Shown here: one piece after another, positions 44,900 through 53,099 of the stretch | How positions within the stretch are numbered: the first letter of the stretch is position 1 | How the letters are laid out: the number at the start of each line of letters is the position of its first letter | Source of the DNA: Fibrobacterota bacterium | GTDB lineage: Bacteria > Fibrobacterota > Fibrobacteria > UBA11236 | NCBI GenBank assembly: GCA_947482115.1 | Contig: CANKII010000002.1 | Span: 1-64,000, forward strand | DNA: 64,000 nucleotides | Reading direction: 5' to 3' | Made by a program: the position numbers and the translations under genes | Notes under the pieces: generated by a model | Told to the model about the DNA's origin: nothing | Databases searched by the model: none | What the model saw: the letters and a program-made list of their open reading frames with translations, nothing else

Positions 44900-46248
44900 T
44901 GGAAATGGATCCAAAAGCGGATAAGCGCGGATGTGTGCTGGTGGTGGACGACGAAGAGCACATTCGGGAGATCGTCGCCGCATCTTTGGAGTCGGTTGCC
45001 GGAAAAATTTTGACTGCGGGCTCCGCCGAGGAAGCCCTGGAAATTCTTCGCGACGAAAATGTGGATGTGGTGGTGAGCGATATTCGCATGCCCGGCATGG
45101 ATGGTTTGCAATTTCTGCGTCAGGTGAAACAGGAGCAACCGGGCGTACTCTTTCTGATGATCACGGCGCATGGCACGATGGATACGGCCGTGAAGGCGCT
45201 GCGTCACGGTGCATCCGACTTTCTTACCAAGCCTTTTGAAAATTCCGAATTGCGCCAAATCGTGGAGCGTCTGCTGAAAACTCCCGAGCCATCTTCCGGC
45301 CCGGCGGTGTATCCCGCAGAAGGAAACCGCGAAGGTTTCGGTGGAGCTGTCGGAGCCAGTCCGGTTTTCAAAGCCTGTTTTGAAAAGGCGGGCAAGGCGG
45401 CGCAAAGCGATTCCACCGTGTTGTTGCTGGGTGAAAGCGGCACGGGCAAGGAAGTTGCGGCCCGTCTCATTCACGATTTATCTCCGCGCCGCGATCTACC
45501 GTTCATCACCGTGAATTGCGGGGCCATTCCCGAAAACCTGATCGAGTCCGAACTGTTTGGCCACGAAAAAGGGGCTTTTACCGGCGCGACCATGTCCAAG
45601 CCCGGAAGATTTGTGCTTGCCGGGGACGGCACCATTTTTCTGGATGAAATCGGGGAGCTACCGCTTTCCATGCAGGTGAAATTGTTGCGTGTCTTGCAGG
45701 AGCATGTGGTGGATCCCGTGGGCGGTCGCAATCCCATTCGTGTGGGTTTTCGGTTGATCGCGGCCACCAATCGCAATTTGCGTGAAGAAGTAAAGCAGGG
45801 GCGGTTTCGCGAGGATCTTTATTTCCGGTTGAACATCATTCCCGTCGAGATGCCCCCTCTTCGCGAACGGGGAAATGACGTGTTGCTGCTGGCTCGACAT
45901 TTCCTCGATCATTTCAACCGGCGTTATGGAACATCGCATGTACTGTCCTCCGATCAGGAGCGCCGCCTGCTGGATTATCATTGGCCCGGAAATGTGCGTG
46001 AACTGGCAAATGCCATGGAACGCGCGGTGGTGCTGGCGTCCGGAACGGAGCTGTTCTTTCAACTGGAAGGGGAGGAGGAATCGCCCCGATCCCAAAACGC
46101 CATCAAGGAACGAAAGCAAATTGTGGAGCGCGAGGAAATTCTGAAGGCTTTGGAATTAAACCGGTGGAACAAAACCAAGGCCGCTGAAAGCCTGGGTATT
46201 TCCCGTCGTGGGTTGCTTTACAAGATCAAGGAATATGGAATTCGTTAA
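44896..46248 (+). CDS. Sigma-54-dependent response regulator (NtrC family)
   Basis: A 450-residue protein. The receiver domain phosphoacceptor is Asp62 in VVVSDIRMPGMDG, after the acidic pair VVDDEEH. The AAA+ domain has Walker A GESGTGKE, the sigma-54 contact loop GAFTGA, Walker B-type LDEIGELPLSMQVKLLRVLQE and RLIAATNRNLREEV. The C-terminal FIS-type helix-turn-helix is LNRWNKTKAAESLGISRRGLLYKIKEYGI. It activates sigma-54 promoters in response to the adjacent kinase. Targets are unknown, and I found no convincing -24/-12 promoter in this window. It overlaps the convergent zinc-ribbon gene by 4 bases. Confidence 0.95.
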   Translation: MMEMDPKADKRGCVLVVDDEEHIREIVAASLESVAGKILTAGSAEEALEILRDENVDVVVSDIRMPGMDGLQFLRQVKQEQPGVLFLMITAHGTMDTAVKALRHGASDFLTKPFENSELRQIVERLLKTPEPSSGPAVYPAEGNREGFGGAVGASPVFKACFEKAGKAAQSDSTVLLLGESGTGKEVAARLIHDLSPRRDLPFITVNCGAIPENLIESELFGHEKGAFTGATMSKPGRFVLAGDGTIFLDEIGELPLSMQVKLLRVLQEHVVDPVGGRNPIRVGFRLIAATNRNLREEVKQGRFREDLYFRLNIIPVEMPPLRERGNDVLLLARHFLDHFNRRYGTSHVLSSDQERRLLDYHWPGNVRELANAMERAVVLASGTELFFQLEGEEESPRSQNAIKERKQIVEREEILKALELNRWNKTKAAESLGISRRGLLYKIKEYGIR

Positions 46249-46961
46249 TCTTCGCGCCAGACCAGAAGGCTGCCACAGCTTTCGCAGGTTAGCAGGGATA
46301 TTTTTTTACCGACCTCGATGATGCGCTGCGGTGTCTGGCTTCGGCTGCACACATCGCAAAATTTGTGGTGGTGATTGACGGCGGCGATGATATAAGGCGT
46401 ATTCCGGCGTTGTACGATCCGGTCGTACAACGTCAATACTTTCTTGCTGATTTTGCTGCGCGGTTCCCCTGCGAGTTTCGCTTCGTCGGCAATGCGATCT
46501 TCGATTCCGTTGAGTTCCTCGGTGAGGGTCTTCAGTTCCGGTTCGTTGGCGTCCCGCACGGTTTGATAGTCGGTTTCAACCTGGGTCAAATCCTTTTGCA
46601 GGTTTTCCAGAATTTGCTGGAAATGGAGAACGCTGGCATTGGCTGTGTCGATATTTTTCTTGTGGGCGGCAATTTCAAGATGAACCGCATCGTATTCCCG
46701 GTTGGTGCTGATGTTGTCCAAGCGCTTGCTGCTTTCCTGCAGCAATTGCGTTTCAGTGGCAACGGCATCCTGATTATCGCGGATTTTCGTCTGGGTATCG
46801 GTGATTTCCGCCATAAGATTGTCGAGACGGGCTTTTTCGGAACCGATGGCGTTTTTCAAGGTTTGGATGCGAACCGGCAAATCCCTGCGAGTTTGCTTGA
46901 GTTCGTGAACCTTCTTATCCACCGACGACAGTTCGAGAAGGTATTTCAGATCCTCTTGCAT
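46245..46961 (-). CDS. C4-type zinc-ribbon coiled-coil protein (DUF164/CT398-like)
   Basis: A 238-residue protein. Residues ~1-170 are a long helical hairpin (DLKYLLELSSVDKKVHELKQTRR then repeated Leu/Glu/Lys heptads), and the C-terminus is a zinc ribbon with Cys pairs in FCDVCSRSQTP and LTCESCGSLLVW. This is the DUF164/CT398 family, found widely and often next to pth or nucleic-acid genes; the Chlamydia member binds RpoN and flagellar-type export components. The start at 46961 gives MQEDLKYLLELSSVD, the family N-terminus. Its neighbour encodes a sigma-54 activator, a suggestive pairing given the reported RpoN link. Confidence 0.85.
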   Translation of the reverse strand: MQEDLKYLLELSSVDKKVHELKQTRRDLPVRIQTLKNAIGSEKARLDNLMAEITDTQTKIRDNQDAVATETQLLQESSKRLDNISTNREYDAVHLEIAAHKKNIDTANASVLHFQQILENLQKDLTQVETDYQTVRDANEPELKTLTEELNGIEDRIADEAKLAGEPRSKISKKVLTLYDRIVQRRNTPYIIAAVNHHHKFCDVCSRSQTPQRIIEVGKKISLLTCESCGSLLVWRED

Positions 46962-47040
46962 TGGGCACCTTGGGGTTCGGTTCCCAAAAACCAATCCTCT
47001 GCCCGAAAGGGGCAAGCAGAACGAATTTTAGGGCACCATG

Positions 47041-47092
47041 AAAAAAAACAGCCCAAGCCCATGAGACCTGGAACTGGGGCTTAAAATAGCTA
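47041..47092. terminator. Possible terminator after the esterase gene
   Basis: AAGCCC and GGGGCTT arms are separated by ~16 bases, next to an A8 run that reads as T8 on the minus strand. The stem is not directly against the T-run, so the call is weak. The remaining gap (46962-47150) shows no gene. Confidence 0.4.
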
Positions 47093-47150
47093 GAAATCGA
47101 AGGGGATTCAACGAAGATGAATTCAACCTTCAATTTCCGGCTTCAATTTG

Positions 47151-48170
47151 TCATTTATTCCCGATTTTAAAAGTTTTGAGGCTAGGAGATTTGTCATCCT
47201 GCCGCCCCAAACCATCCACTTTCTTGACCGTCGAAAGGTGCCCGGAAGTATTCACAGGTTTTCGGAAATTATGATGGATTGCTACCGAATTTGTGGTGAC
47301 TGACTTGGAGACCGTCCAAGGCATCACTTTAGGATCCCGGGAAGCGTTTTCCCATGAATTATGTTGCACTCCGGCGTACTCCGAGTATCTCAGCGTGTTG
47401 GTCGTGTCTTTGCTGGCGGCGGCATAGGCGCGACGAAGGGATGCAATCATTTGGCGGCCACAGTTTACGTTGACCGTGGGATCCGCCGAACCGTGAAAGA
47501 TCCAGATCGGGGTGGCCAAGAAGGTGTTGACGACGGCCTGGTTCGTGTCCGCACAGGCGGCGTCCGGCAATGCTGCAGCCCACCTTTTCGGATACCGTGC
47601 CATCAAATACCATGTGCCATAACCACCGGATGATTCGCCGCTGAGATACAACCGATTTGTGTCGATTTTGTAAGCGACCAAAAGGCTGTCCAGAAGTTGT
47701 ACCGCAGCCGACAAGCCTGGATTGATGGTTTGTGTCGCGTAACTTACCGGTGTCGTAGTGCTAGCTACCAGCGTCCAAGTCGTCGAGCTATTGACGTTTT
47801 GGGGTGCGAGGACAAACATCTTTTGCTTGGCCTGCATGGTGTCGTCCGCCCACATGCGGTTAAAGCGGTATTTTAATTGCAACCTGTTGTCGGTTCCTCC
47901 CTCTCCAACCCCGTGCAGGGTAAAAACCAACGGGTAAGTTGCAGCCGCGCTGGGGTCATAACCCTTGGGAACATAAAGACGCCAGCGAATGGTGGTGGAT
48001 GCAACGCTTCTACCGAACGCATCCGTGGTTGGCTTTCCCGTGTATGTGGATGCCACTTTAAAACTATCGACGGTGGCGGTATCGCCCGCCTTAACGGAAA
48101 GGGGCAGGCAGATGACACATCCAACGAAAACAAACGATTTCCAATTGCACCACAGTTGCTTTAGGTTCAT
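47151..48170 (-). CDS. Secreted alpha/beta-hydrolase esterase (PHB-depolymerase/feruloyl-esterase-like)
   Basis: A 339-residue protein with signal peptide MNLKQLWCNWKSFVFVGCVICLPLSVKA; the start at 48170 follows AAAGGATCC. The fold motifs are RWRLYVPKGYDPS, YPLVFTLHGVGEGGTDN (oxyanion loop), the nucleophile Ser in LYLSGESSGGYGTWYLMARYP, the acid in IWIFHGSADPTVNV and the His in YAGVQHNSWENA. This matches the prolyl-oligopeptidase/PHB-depolymerase-like esterases common in plant cell-wall degraders (acetyl-xylan or feruloyl esterase activity). The upstream region has promoter-like hexamers separated by a run of ten C, suggesting phase-variable expression. The precise substrate is unknown. Confidence 0.85.
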   Translation of the reverse strand: MNLKQLWCNWKSFVFVGCVICLPLSVKAGDTATVDSFKVASTYTGKPTTDAFGRSVASTTIRWRLYVPKGYDPSAAATYPLVFTLHGVGEGGTDNRLQLKYRFNRMWADDTMQAKQKMFVLAPQNVNSSTTWTLVASTTTPVSYATQTINPGLSAAVQLLDSLLVAYKIDTNRLYLSGESSGGYGTWYLMARYPKRWAAALPDAACADTNQAVVNTFLATPIWIFHGSADPTVNVNCGRQMIASLRRAYAAASKDTTNTLRYSEYAGVQHNSWENASRDPKVMPWTVSKSVTTNSVAIHHNFRKPVNTSGHLSTVKKVDGLGRQDDKSPSLKTFKIGNK

Positions 48171-48243
48171 GACAGGATCCTTTCAAAATTTTTTAAGTAA
48201 AGAGTATTTCTGGAGGTTGCAAACAGAATATTATGCACCCATA

Positions 48244-48270
48244 AATATATGGGGGGGGGGATAAATACAA
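48244..48270 (-). promoter_or_regulatory. Candidate esterase promoter with a poly-C10 spacer
   Basis: On the minus strand TTGTAT (48270-48265) and TATATT (48249-48244) are separated by 15 bases, of which ten are an uninterrupted C run (48251-48260). The start codon is 74 bases downstream. Gain of two C would give the 17-base optimum spacing. Confidence 0.5.
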
Positions 48271-48290
48271 GCCGTATTTTGTTTTTCAAT

Positions 48291-48848
48291 CTAGAGGGAT
48301 GTGTGGTTGAAGCGCGAAGCGGCGAGATCCCATCCCTTTGCAAACCCGATTTCCACCAAATCACGAAATCCCGTAAATGCGGGCTTGAGGGCGGCTTTTT
48401 CCAAGGCATCCATTTTCCCCAGTACGAAGCCGGAAAGGTCGCGGTTGGGCGGGCAAAGTCCCACGCCAATGCGAATACGGGGAAATTGTTCGCCGATTTT
48501 TTCGATGATGTCCCGGAGACCGTTGTGTCCGCCATGGCCTCCGTGCGGTCGAATGCGAATCGAACCCACGGGTAATGTGACGTCATCTGCAACGACCACC
48601 ATTTCGGAGGGGGGGATTTTGTAGAAGGTCATGAGTGCTTGAACGGCTCCACCGCTCAGGTTCATGAAGGTTTGAGGCTTGGCAACGTGAAGAACGATGG
48701 GACCGAGGGTAACCTTGCAAAGCAAGGATTTCCCCCAGACCTTCCAATCCGAATTCTTGTCAAGAGAATCCAGCAAGGCAAAACCCACATTATGCCGCGT
48801 CTCGTCGTATTTGGAACCGGGGTTCCCCAAGCCAACGAGCAGCGGCAT
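48291..48848 (-). CDS. pth: Peptidyl-tRNA hydrolase
   Basis: A 185-residue protein. Pth frees tRNA from stalled peptidyl-tRNAs. The motifs are LLVGLGNPGSKYDETRHNVGF with the catalytic His at residue ~19, VAKPQTFMNLSGGAVQALMTF, VVADDVTLPVGSIRIRPHGGHGGHNGLRDI and RIRIGVGLCPP. The length is typical. It starts 9 bases after the rplY stop, the widespread rplY-pth arrangement. It has a run of seven C in the coding strand near 48609. Confidence 0.96.
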   Translation of the reverse strand: MPLLVGLGNPGSKYDETRHNVGFALLDSLDKNSDWKVWGKSLLCKVTLGPIVLHVAKPQTFMNLSGGAVQALMTFYKIPPSEMVVVADDVTLPVGSIRIRPHGGHGGHNGLRDIIEKIGEQFPRIRIGVGLCPPNRDLSGFVLGKMDALEKAALKPAFTGFRDLVEIGFAKGWDLAASRFNHTSL

Positions 48849-48857
48849 AATCGCGTA

Positions 48858-49535
48858 TTACTTCTTTGGCTTGGCAGGCTTGGCGGCGGGCGCTGCGGCT
48901 TTACCCTTGTCACCAGCTGCTGCGGCTGCAGGTGTAGCTGCTGCGGCTGCAGGTGTAGCTGCTGCTGCGGCTGCAGCGGCTTCATCTTCCTTGCGACCCG
49001 AACCCACACCAAAGAGGAAAGTGCGAAGCGGTGTCACAAAAACACCCTTGTCGAATTTGAGATCGCGGACATAAAAGCTTTTGCCGGATTCCATGTCGGA
49101 AGTGTCGATGGTAAAATTTTCTGGAATATCCTGCATTTTGGCCTTGAGCTTGACGCTTTTTTTGGCCACGGCAAAAACGCCACCCTGCGTTCTGACTCCG
49201 ATGGGAATACCGTGCGTAATGACGGGAACGGATACGATCACCGGATGGATGTCGTCCACGCGCAAAAAGTCGATGTGCAATACATCGCGACGGATGGGAT
49301 CGCGATCCACCTGCTTTGCCATCACATTGATGGTTTCGCCGTCCAGATTCATTTCGATCACGTGATTGCGCTTGGGAAGAAGGGTGCGCAAATCGGCGGC
49401 TTTCACTTCAAGCAGACGGGGTTCGCTCTTCGGGCCGTAGACGATGCCGGGGACGTTTCCCGCGCGACGCATGTCGGCAAGTTTTCCTTTGGTTCCAATG
49501 TCGCGTTTTTTGGCGTTGAGTACAAGATGTTCCAT
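48858..49535 (-). CDS. rplY: 50S ribosomal protein L25 (CTC/TL5 form) with Ala-rich tail
   Basis: A 225-residue protein. It has an N-terminal L25 domain (LNAKKRDIGTKGKLADMRRAGNVPGIVYGPKSEPRLLEV) that binds 5S rRNA and a second beta domain (PIRRDVLHIDFLRVD, IPIGVRTQGGVFAVAKKSVKLKA) as in general-stress CTC proteins. The final ~45 residues are a low-complexity Ala/Pro/Lys tail encoded partly by a 21-base tandem repeat. Such tails are common in this family and probably disordered. It lies just upstream of pth and downstream of a tRNA-Gln gene on the same strand. Confidence 0.95.
   Translation of the reverse strand: MEHLVLNAKKRDIGTKGKLADMRRAGNVPGIVYGPKSEPRLLEVKAADLRTLLPKRNHVIEMNLDGETINVMAKQVDRDPIRRDVLHIDFLRVDDIHPVIVSVPVITHGIPIGVRTQGGVFAVAKKSVKLKAKMQDIPENFTIDTSDMESGKSFYVRDLKFDKGVFVTPLRTFLFGVGSGRKEDEAAAAAAAATPAAAAATPAAAAAGDKGKAAAPAAKPAKPKK
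48915..48979. repeat. Tandem 21-base repeat in rplY
   Basis: Two exact 21-base units (48915-48935, 48936-48956, starting AGCTGCTGCGG) and a third partial unit with one extra codon. It encodes Ala-Ala-Thr-Pro-Ala type residues; unit gain or loss keeps the frame. Confidence 0.9.
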
Positions 49536-49640
49536 GATGTCATTCCTTCGCTCGGTACAATCCGCCGGTCACGGACCTTCCCGAAGTGTTTATTTGTCAG
49601 GCCCCAGGAAATTTTCCGAAGGCCGCCGGTTGGATTCGGT

Positions 49641-49715
49641 TGGCTGGGGCGGCAGGATTCGAACCTACGAATGGTGGATCCAAAAACCACAGTCTTACCA
49701 CTTGACGACGCCCCA
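49641..49715 (-). tRNA. tRNA-Gln (TTG)
   Basis: The reverse strand gives acceptor TGGGGCG/CGCCCCA with discriminator G and an encoded CCA end, D-arm GTC...GAC, anticodon loop TTTTGGA with TTG at positions 34-36, and T-loop GGTTCGAATCC. The closing pair next to the anticodon loop is T-T. The 75 bases include CCA. Confidence 0.93.
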
Positions 49716-49754
49716 ACGTAACCGAGGGGGCAAAATTAGCAAAACTCGCCGGCT

Positions 49755-50621
49755 TTAAAGTGAATAATTAAAGTGAGTTAGGGCGGAAAAACGACATAAA
49801 GGAGCAACGGTGTCCAGGCAATTTCGGGCTTTTTGCTCCTCTTGGAACAAGGCAAACAAGCTGGCGCCGCTTCCGGTGAGCAGGGTTTTTACAGGGCCAC
49901 ATGAATTCAAAACCTTGTGAACTTCACGGATTTCAGCAAAATGAGCCAATATGGGTGATTCAAAATCATTGTGCAATCCTGAATAAAAAGCAGGATCGGC
50001 AGCCTTGGAAGCATAGCCCGACTTGAAATTTTCCCAATGGGATCCGAATTCTTTCCCCTGTAATTCATGATAGGCCCAGGCCGTTTCCACATGACATTGG
50101 GGTGTTGCAATGACAACATGGAAAGGAAAGGGTGGGGGAGCCGGGGATAAAACATCGCCGCGGCCTTCGGCGAAAGCGGTAGGCGTGGAAAGAAAGAAAG
50201 CCACATCCGCGCCCAACTCGGGTGCGAGTGAAAGCAATTCCGAATCCGTGAGTTTCAAATTCCAAATCTCATTGGCCAGTCGCAATGCGGTGGCGGCGTC
50301 AGAACTTCCACCGCCCAATCCCGCTCCGGTGGGAATGCGCTTCGTCAGGGAGAATCGAATTCCGCGACCTTTTACTTTTTCTGCATAACGAGTTTGGACT
50401 AAAACTGCAGCCTTGTAAACGAGATTGTCTTCCGGCCTTCCGGGAATATCCCTGTCACAAATCACCTCAATGCGATCCCAAGGCTCTGCGCTTAAAGTGT
50501 CTCCAAACTCCAGAGCTTGAAACAAAGTCCCCAATTCGTGATAGCCATCCGGGCGTTTCCCGCGTATTTCAAGAAACAGATTCAGCTTGGCGGGGCAGGA
50601 AAGGACGGTTGGGGATGGCAT
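49755..50621 (-). CDS. ispE: 4-diphosphocytidyl-2-C-methyl-D-erythritol kinase
   Basis: A 288-residue GHMP kinase of the MEP isoprenoid pathway. It phosphorylates CDP-methylerythritol at the 2-hydroxyl. Motifs: SCPAKLNLFLEIRGKRPDGYHELGTLFQALEFGD, KRIPTGAGLGGGSSDAATALRLAN (ATP-binding loop) and VKTLLTGSGASLFALF near the C-terminus. The order tRNA-Gln, ispE and the L25/pth genes on one strand is a common arrangement. Only 21 bases separate its ATG from the divergent argF start, so its promoter must overlap argF coding sequence or lie upstream in the same strand. Confidence 0.96.
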   Translation of the reverse strand: MPSPTVLSCPAKLNLFLEIRGKRPDGYHELGTLFQALEFGDTLSAEPWDRIEVICDRDIPGRPEDNLVYKAAVLVQTRYAEKVKGRGIRFSLTKRIPTGAGLGGGSSDAATALRLANEIWNLKLTDSELLSLAPELGADVAFFLSTPTAFAEGRGDVLSPAPPPFPFHVVIATPQCHVETAWAYHELQGKEFGSHWENFKSGYASKAADPAFYSGLHNDFESPILAHFAEIREVHKVLNSCGPVKTLLTGSGASLFALFQEEQKARNCLDTVAPLCRFSALTHFNYSL

Positions 50622-50642
50622 GGAGTTAATAATTTAAATCAG

Positions 50643-51572
50643 ATGAAGCCTTGCCATCTTTTAAACCTGATTGACGAACCCACGGAACGTGTGGAAGCAT
50701 TGGTGCGTGCCGCTGCCGACATCAAGGCCGAGTTTCGCGCCCACGGTCCTTCGAATGAACTCAAGGGTCGTACAGCCGCTTTGTTTTTTGAAAAGCCCAG
50801 TTTGCGCACGCGCGTCACCTTTGAAGTGGCCATGACTCAAACGGGCGGCTCTTCAGTGATTCTCGATCCATCGTCGATATCGCTGGGCAAACGCGAGTCC
50901 GTTCATGATGCCGCGAAGAGTCTTTCCCGCTGGGTGGATTGCATCGTGGCCCGCACTTTCTCCCAAAGCCTTGTGGAAGAATTGGCGCATTATGCCTCGG
51001 TTCCCGTGATCAATGCGCTGACTGACGAGGAACATCCCTGTCAGGCGCTGGCCTTTGGTGAGATGCTATTGGAGAAGCGCGGTTCCCTGCGCGGAGCCAC
51101 GGTGGCGTTCATCGGCGATGGGAACAATGTGGCCAACAGCCTCGCGGCCCTTGCAGGCCATTGTGGCATGCATTTCGTGCTGGCATGTCCCGAGGGTTTT
51201 GAGCAGCCTGCGGCATTTCTTTCCAAGGTGAATGCACTGTGTAAAATTTCAGGTGGAAGTTATCGTCAGGTGCGTGATCCATTTGAGGCCGTGAAGAATG
51301 CAGACGTGATTTACACCGATGTCTGGATCAGCATGGGTGAGGAAGCTCAAGCTGCGGAAAAGAAAAAGAAGTTCAACGGTTACCAGGTCAATTCCGCTTT
51401 GCTCGCCGCCGCGCCGGGTTCTTGTCTGGTGACGCATTGCCTTCCGGCGCATGTGGATGAGGAGATCACCGCTGAAGTGATGGCCTCACCGCGCTATGTG
51501 TGTTTCGACGAGGCGGAAAACCGTCTGCACGCCCAAAAGGCCGTGCTGTTAAGCCTGATCAATGGTCGCTAA
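50643..51572 (+). CDS. argF: Ornithine carbamoyltransferase
   Basis: A 309-residue protein, typical for the enzyme that makes citrulline from ornithine and carbamoyl phosphate. The carbamoyl-phosphate loop is FEKPSLRTRVTFEVA (STRTR in many enzymes), with VARTF, the EEHPCQALAFGEML motif, FIGDGNNVANSLA and the ornithine-binding HCLPAHVDEEI. The start at 50643 gives MKPCHLLNLIDEPTERVEALV, the family N-terminus. The ribosome-binding site is weak. Its 3' end overlaps a convergent unknown gene by 24 bases. Confidence 0.95.
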   Translation: MKPCHLLNLIDEPTERVEALVRAAADIKAEFRAHGPSNELKGRTAALFFEKPSLRTRVTFEVAMTQTGGSSVILDPSSISLGKRESVHDAAKSLSRWVDCIVARTFSQSLVEELAHYASVPVINALTDEEHPCQALAFGEMLLEKRGSLRGATVAFIGDGNNVANSLAALAGHCGMHFVLACPEGFEQPAAFLSKVNALCKISGGSYRQVRDPFEAVKNADVIYTDVWISMGEEAQAAEKKKKFNGYQVNSALLAAAPGSCLVTHCLPAHVDEEITAEVMASPRYVCFDEAENRLHAQKAVLLSLINGR

Positions 51573-52157
51573 GCCGGCCTGATATTCCCCGTTGCAGGGC
51601 GTTTTGCCTTTGAAATGATCGAGGACTTTGCCAAGCTTGTCCTCGGTAAAAGTCAATTTCATTTGCTTGGTGATCTTCCCTTTGTAGCCCCACTTCTTCA
51701 TCAATTCCTCGGTGAGTTCAAAGGCGTCCGCAGGGGTGTAGAAATTCATTTCATTGGATTGGAAGGCCTGACAGGATTCCATGTCCATGCATTCCGGGGA
51801 AGCGCTGGCGTTGTTTTCCATCCATTTGTGAACATGGCGCTTGCGCACTTCCATCGTCCTGTCCAAACGCATGTAACCGATGATGAGAAAGCGTCCCTGA
51901 AAGTCCTTGAGCAAACCCTGATAACGGATGCCGAAAAGGAAGTAGCGGCGGCGCGCCTTCAGCGCAGCCAACCGGGTTCGGGCTTCCAGACATTGGAGCA
52001 GGCCGAAGGTGCCGGTTTCATAATTGGGTTCAAGGACGGGCTCTCCGTTGGCATCTGCTGCTTCCCGGACGGGTAATTCATGAAGCCGCGACGTGGAAAG
52101 ATGAATGAGCACGCCTTCATCCTTGCCGCGATAGTCCTGCCAATTTCCAAGGGTCAT
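51549..52157 (-). CDS. Conserved-looking protein of unknown function
   Basis: A 202-residue soluble protein that I do not recognise. No signal peptide or membrane segment is seen. It has a central beta-rich portion (RRRYFLFGIRYQGLLKDFQGRFLIIGYMRLDRTMEV), a cluster of Cys/Met (SPECMDMESCQAF), and a C-terminal helical part (PADAFELTEELMKKWGYKGKITKQMKLTFTEDKLGKVLDHF). The layout could be a nucleotide- or nucleic-acid-related fold, but nothing is diagnostic. It is 32 bases downstream of murI on the same strand and so may be co-transcribed with it. It overlaps the argF 3' end by 24 bases in the convergent direction. Confidence 0.6.
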   Translation of the reverse strand: MTLGNWQDYRGKDEGVLIHLSTSRLHELPVREAADANGEPVLEPNYETGTFGLLQCLEARTRLAALKARRRYFLFGIRYQGLLKDFQGRFLIIGYMRLDRTMEVRKRHVHKWMENNASASPECMDMESCQAFQSNEMNFYTPADAFELTEELMKKWGYKGKITKQMKLTFTEDKLGKVLDHFKGKTPCNGEYQAGLATIDQA

Positions 52158-52189
52158 GGGAATCTCTGGTTTTTGAAAACTTTTAAAAC

Positions 52190-53002
52190 CTAAATCTGAA
52201 CCTGTCCTGCGGTCACGTTTCTTCCCAGGAACAGGGAAGCCAGACGTCCGAAACCTTCGGTCTGGTCGGTGGTCAGAAAGTTTTCTGCCATGTTTTGGGA
52301 AAGGCGGGCTTTCATTTCAGGATGACGGCGGAGGTAATTTTCCAGACTGGGCCCGACGATTTCCCCCTGAACCAGAATTTCAGTTTCCACAGGAATGATC
52401 CGGCGGATGGCGGGGTACAGCAGGGGATAATGTGTACAGGCCAGCAGGAGCGCATTCACGTTGGGACTCAAGGACAGGGTTTCATGCCAGTAGCGTTTCA
52501 GGAAGTAGTCCAAACCTTCCCCGGAAATTTCTCCGGACTCCACCAAGGGTACAAGCATGGGACAGATGATTTGGGTGAGTTGAATGCCGGGAGCCAACTT
52601 GGCAAGTTCCATCGCATAGCTGTCGGATCGTACCGTGCCTTCCGTGGCCCACAAGGCTACGCGACTTCCGGCGGGATAATGGGACAAGGCTTCCGCGGAG
52701 GGGCGGATGACTCCCAACACGCGGCGATCCGGATATTTTTCAGGCAGCAGTTTTTGCTGGATGGTGCGCAAAGCTTTGGCGGAAGCCGTGTTGCAAGCGA
52801 TGACGACGAGCGCGCAATCCTGATCGAACAGATATTCGACGCATTCGGTGGTGAAGCGGAGGATGGCTTCAAAGGAGCGGCTGCCATAAGGCGTGCGGGC
52901 ATTGTCTCCGAGATAGAGATAATCGTATTGCGGCAATCGCTGCCTTATGGCGCTGTACACAGTCAGGCCACCGAAGCCAGAATCGAAGATGCCAATGCGC
53001 AT
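52190..53002 (-). CDS. murI: Glutamate racemase
   Basis: A 270-residue protein that supplies D-glutamate for peptidoglycan. The two catalytic cysteines are visible in VVIACNTASAKAL and ALLLACTHYPLLYP. Other motifs are IGIFDSGFGGLTVYSAI at the N-terminus and YLGDNARTPYGSRS. The start at 53002 (MRIGIFDSG) fits the family; an upstream in-frame start at 53044 would add 14 residues and is unlikely. It is divergent from the cytochrome c gene. Confidence 0.96.
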   Translation of the reverse strand: MRIGIFDSGFGGLTVYSAIRQRLPQYDYLYLGDNARTPYGSRSFEAILRFTTECVEYLFDQDCALVVIACNTASAKALRTIQQKLLPEKYPDRRVLGVIRPSAEALSHYPAGSRVALWATEGTVRSDSYAMELAKLAPGIQLTQIICPMLVPLVESGEISGEGLDYFLKRYWHETLSLSPNVNALLLACTHYPLLYPAIRRIIPVETEILVQGEIVGPSLENYLRRHPEMKARLSQNMAENFLTTDQTEGFGRLASLFLGRNVTAGQVQI

Positions 53003-53099
53003 GACAGGGAAAAGATGCGATTTTTTCCGCCATCCTGCCTGCATTCATCCGCTTACTTCTTGGTAAGTTGTACTTGATTCCGTATAAAGAGGTTCGATT

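Noticed and set aside
46962-47150. A structured RNA gene (RNase P, 6S or tmRNA)
   Set aside because: The gap is under 200 bases and lacks the conserved motifs of those RNAs; only a weak terminator-like stem is visible.
53060-53088. A sigma-70 promoter TTGGTA-17-TATAAA before the cytochrome c gene
   Set aside because: The start would fall about five bases before the ATG and exclude the AAAGAGG ribosome-binding site, so the match may be chance.
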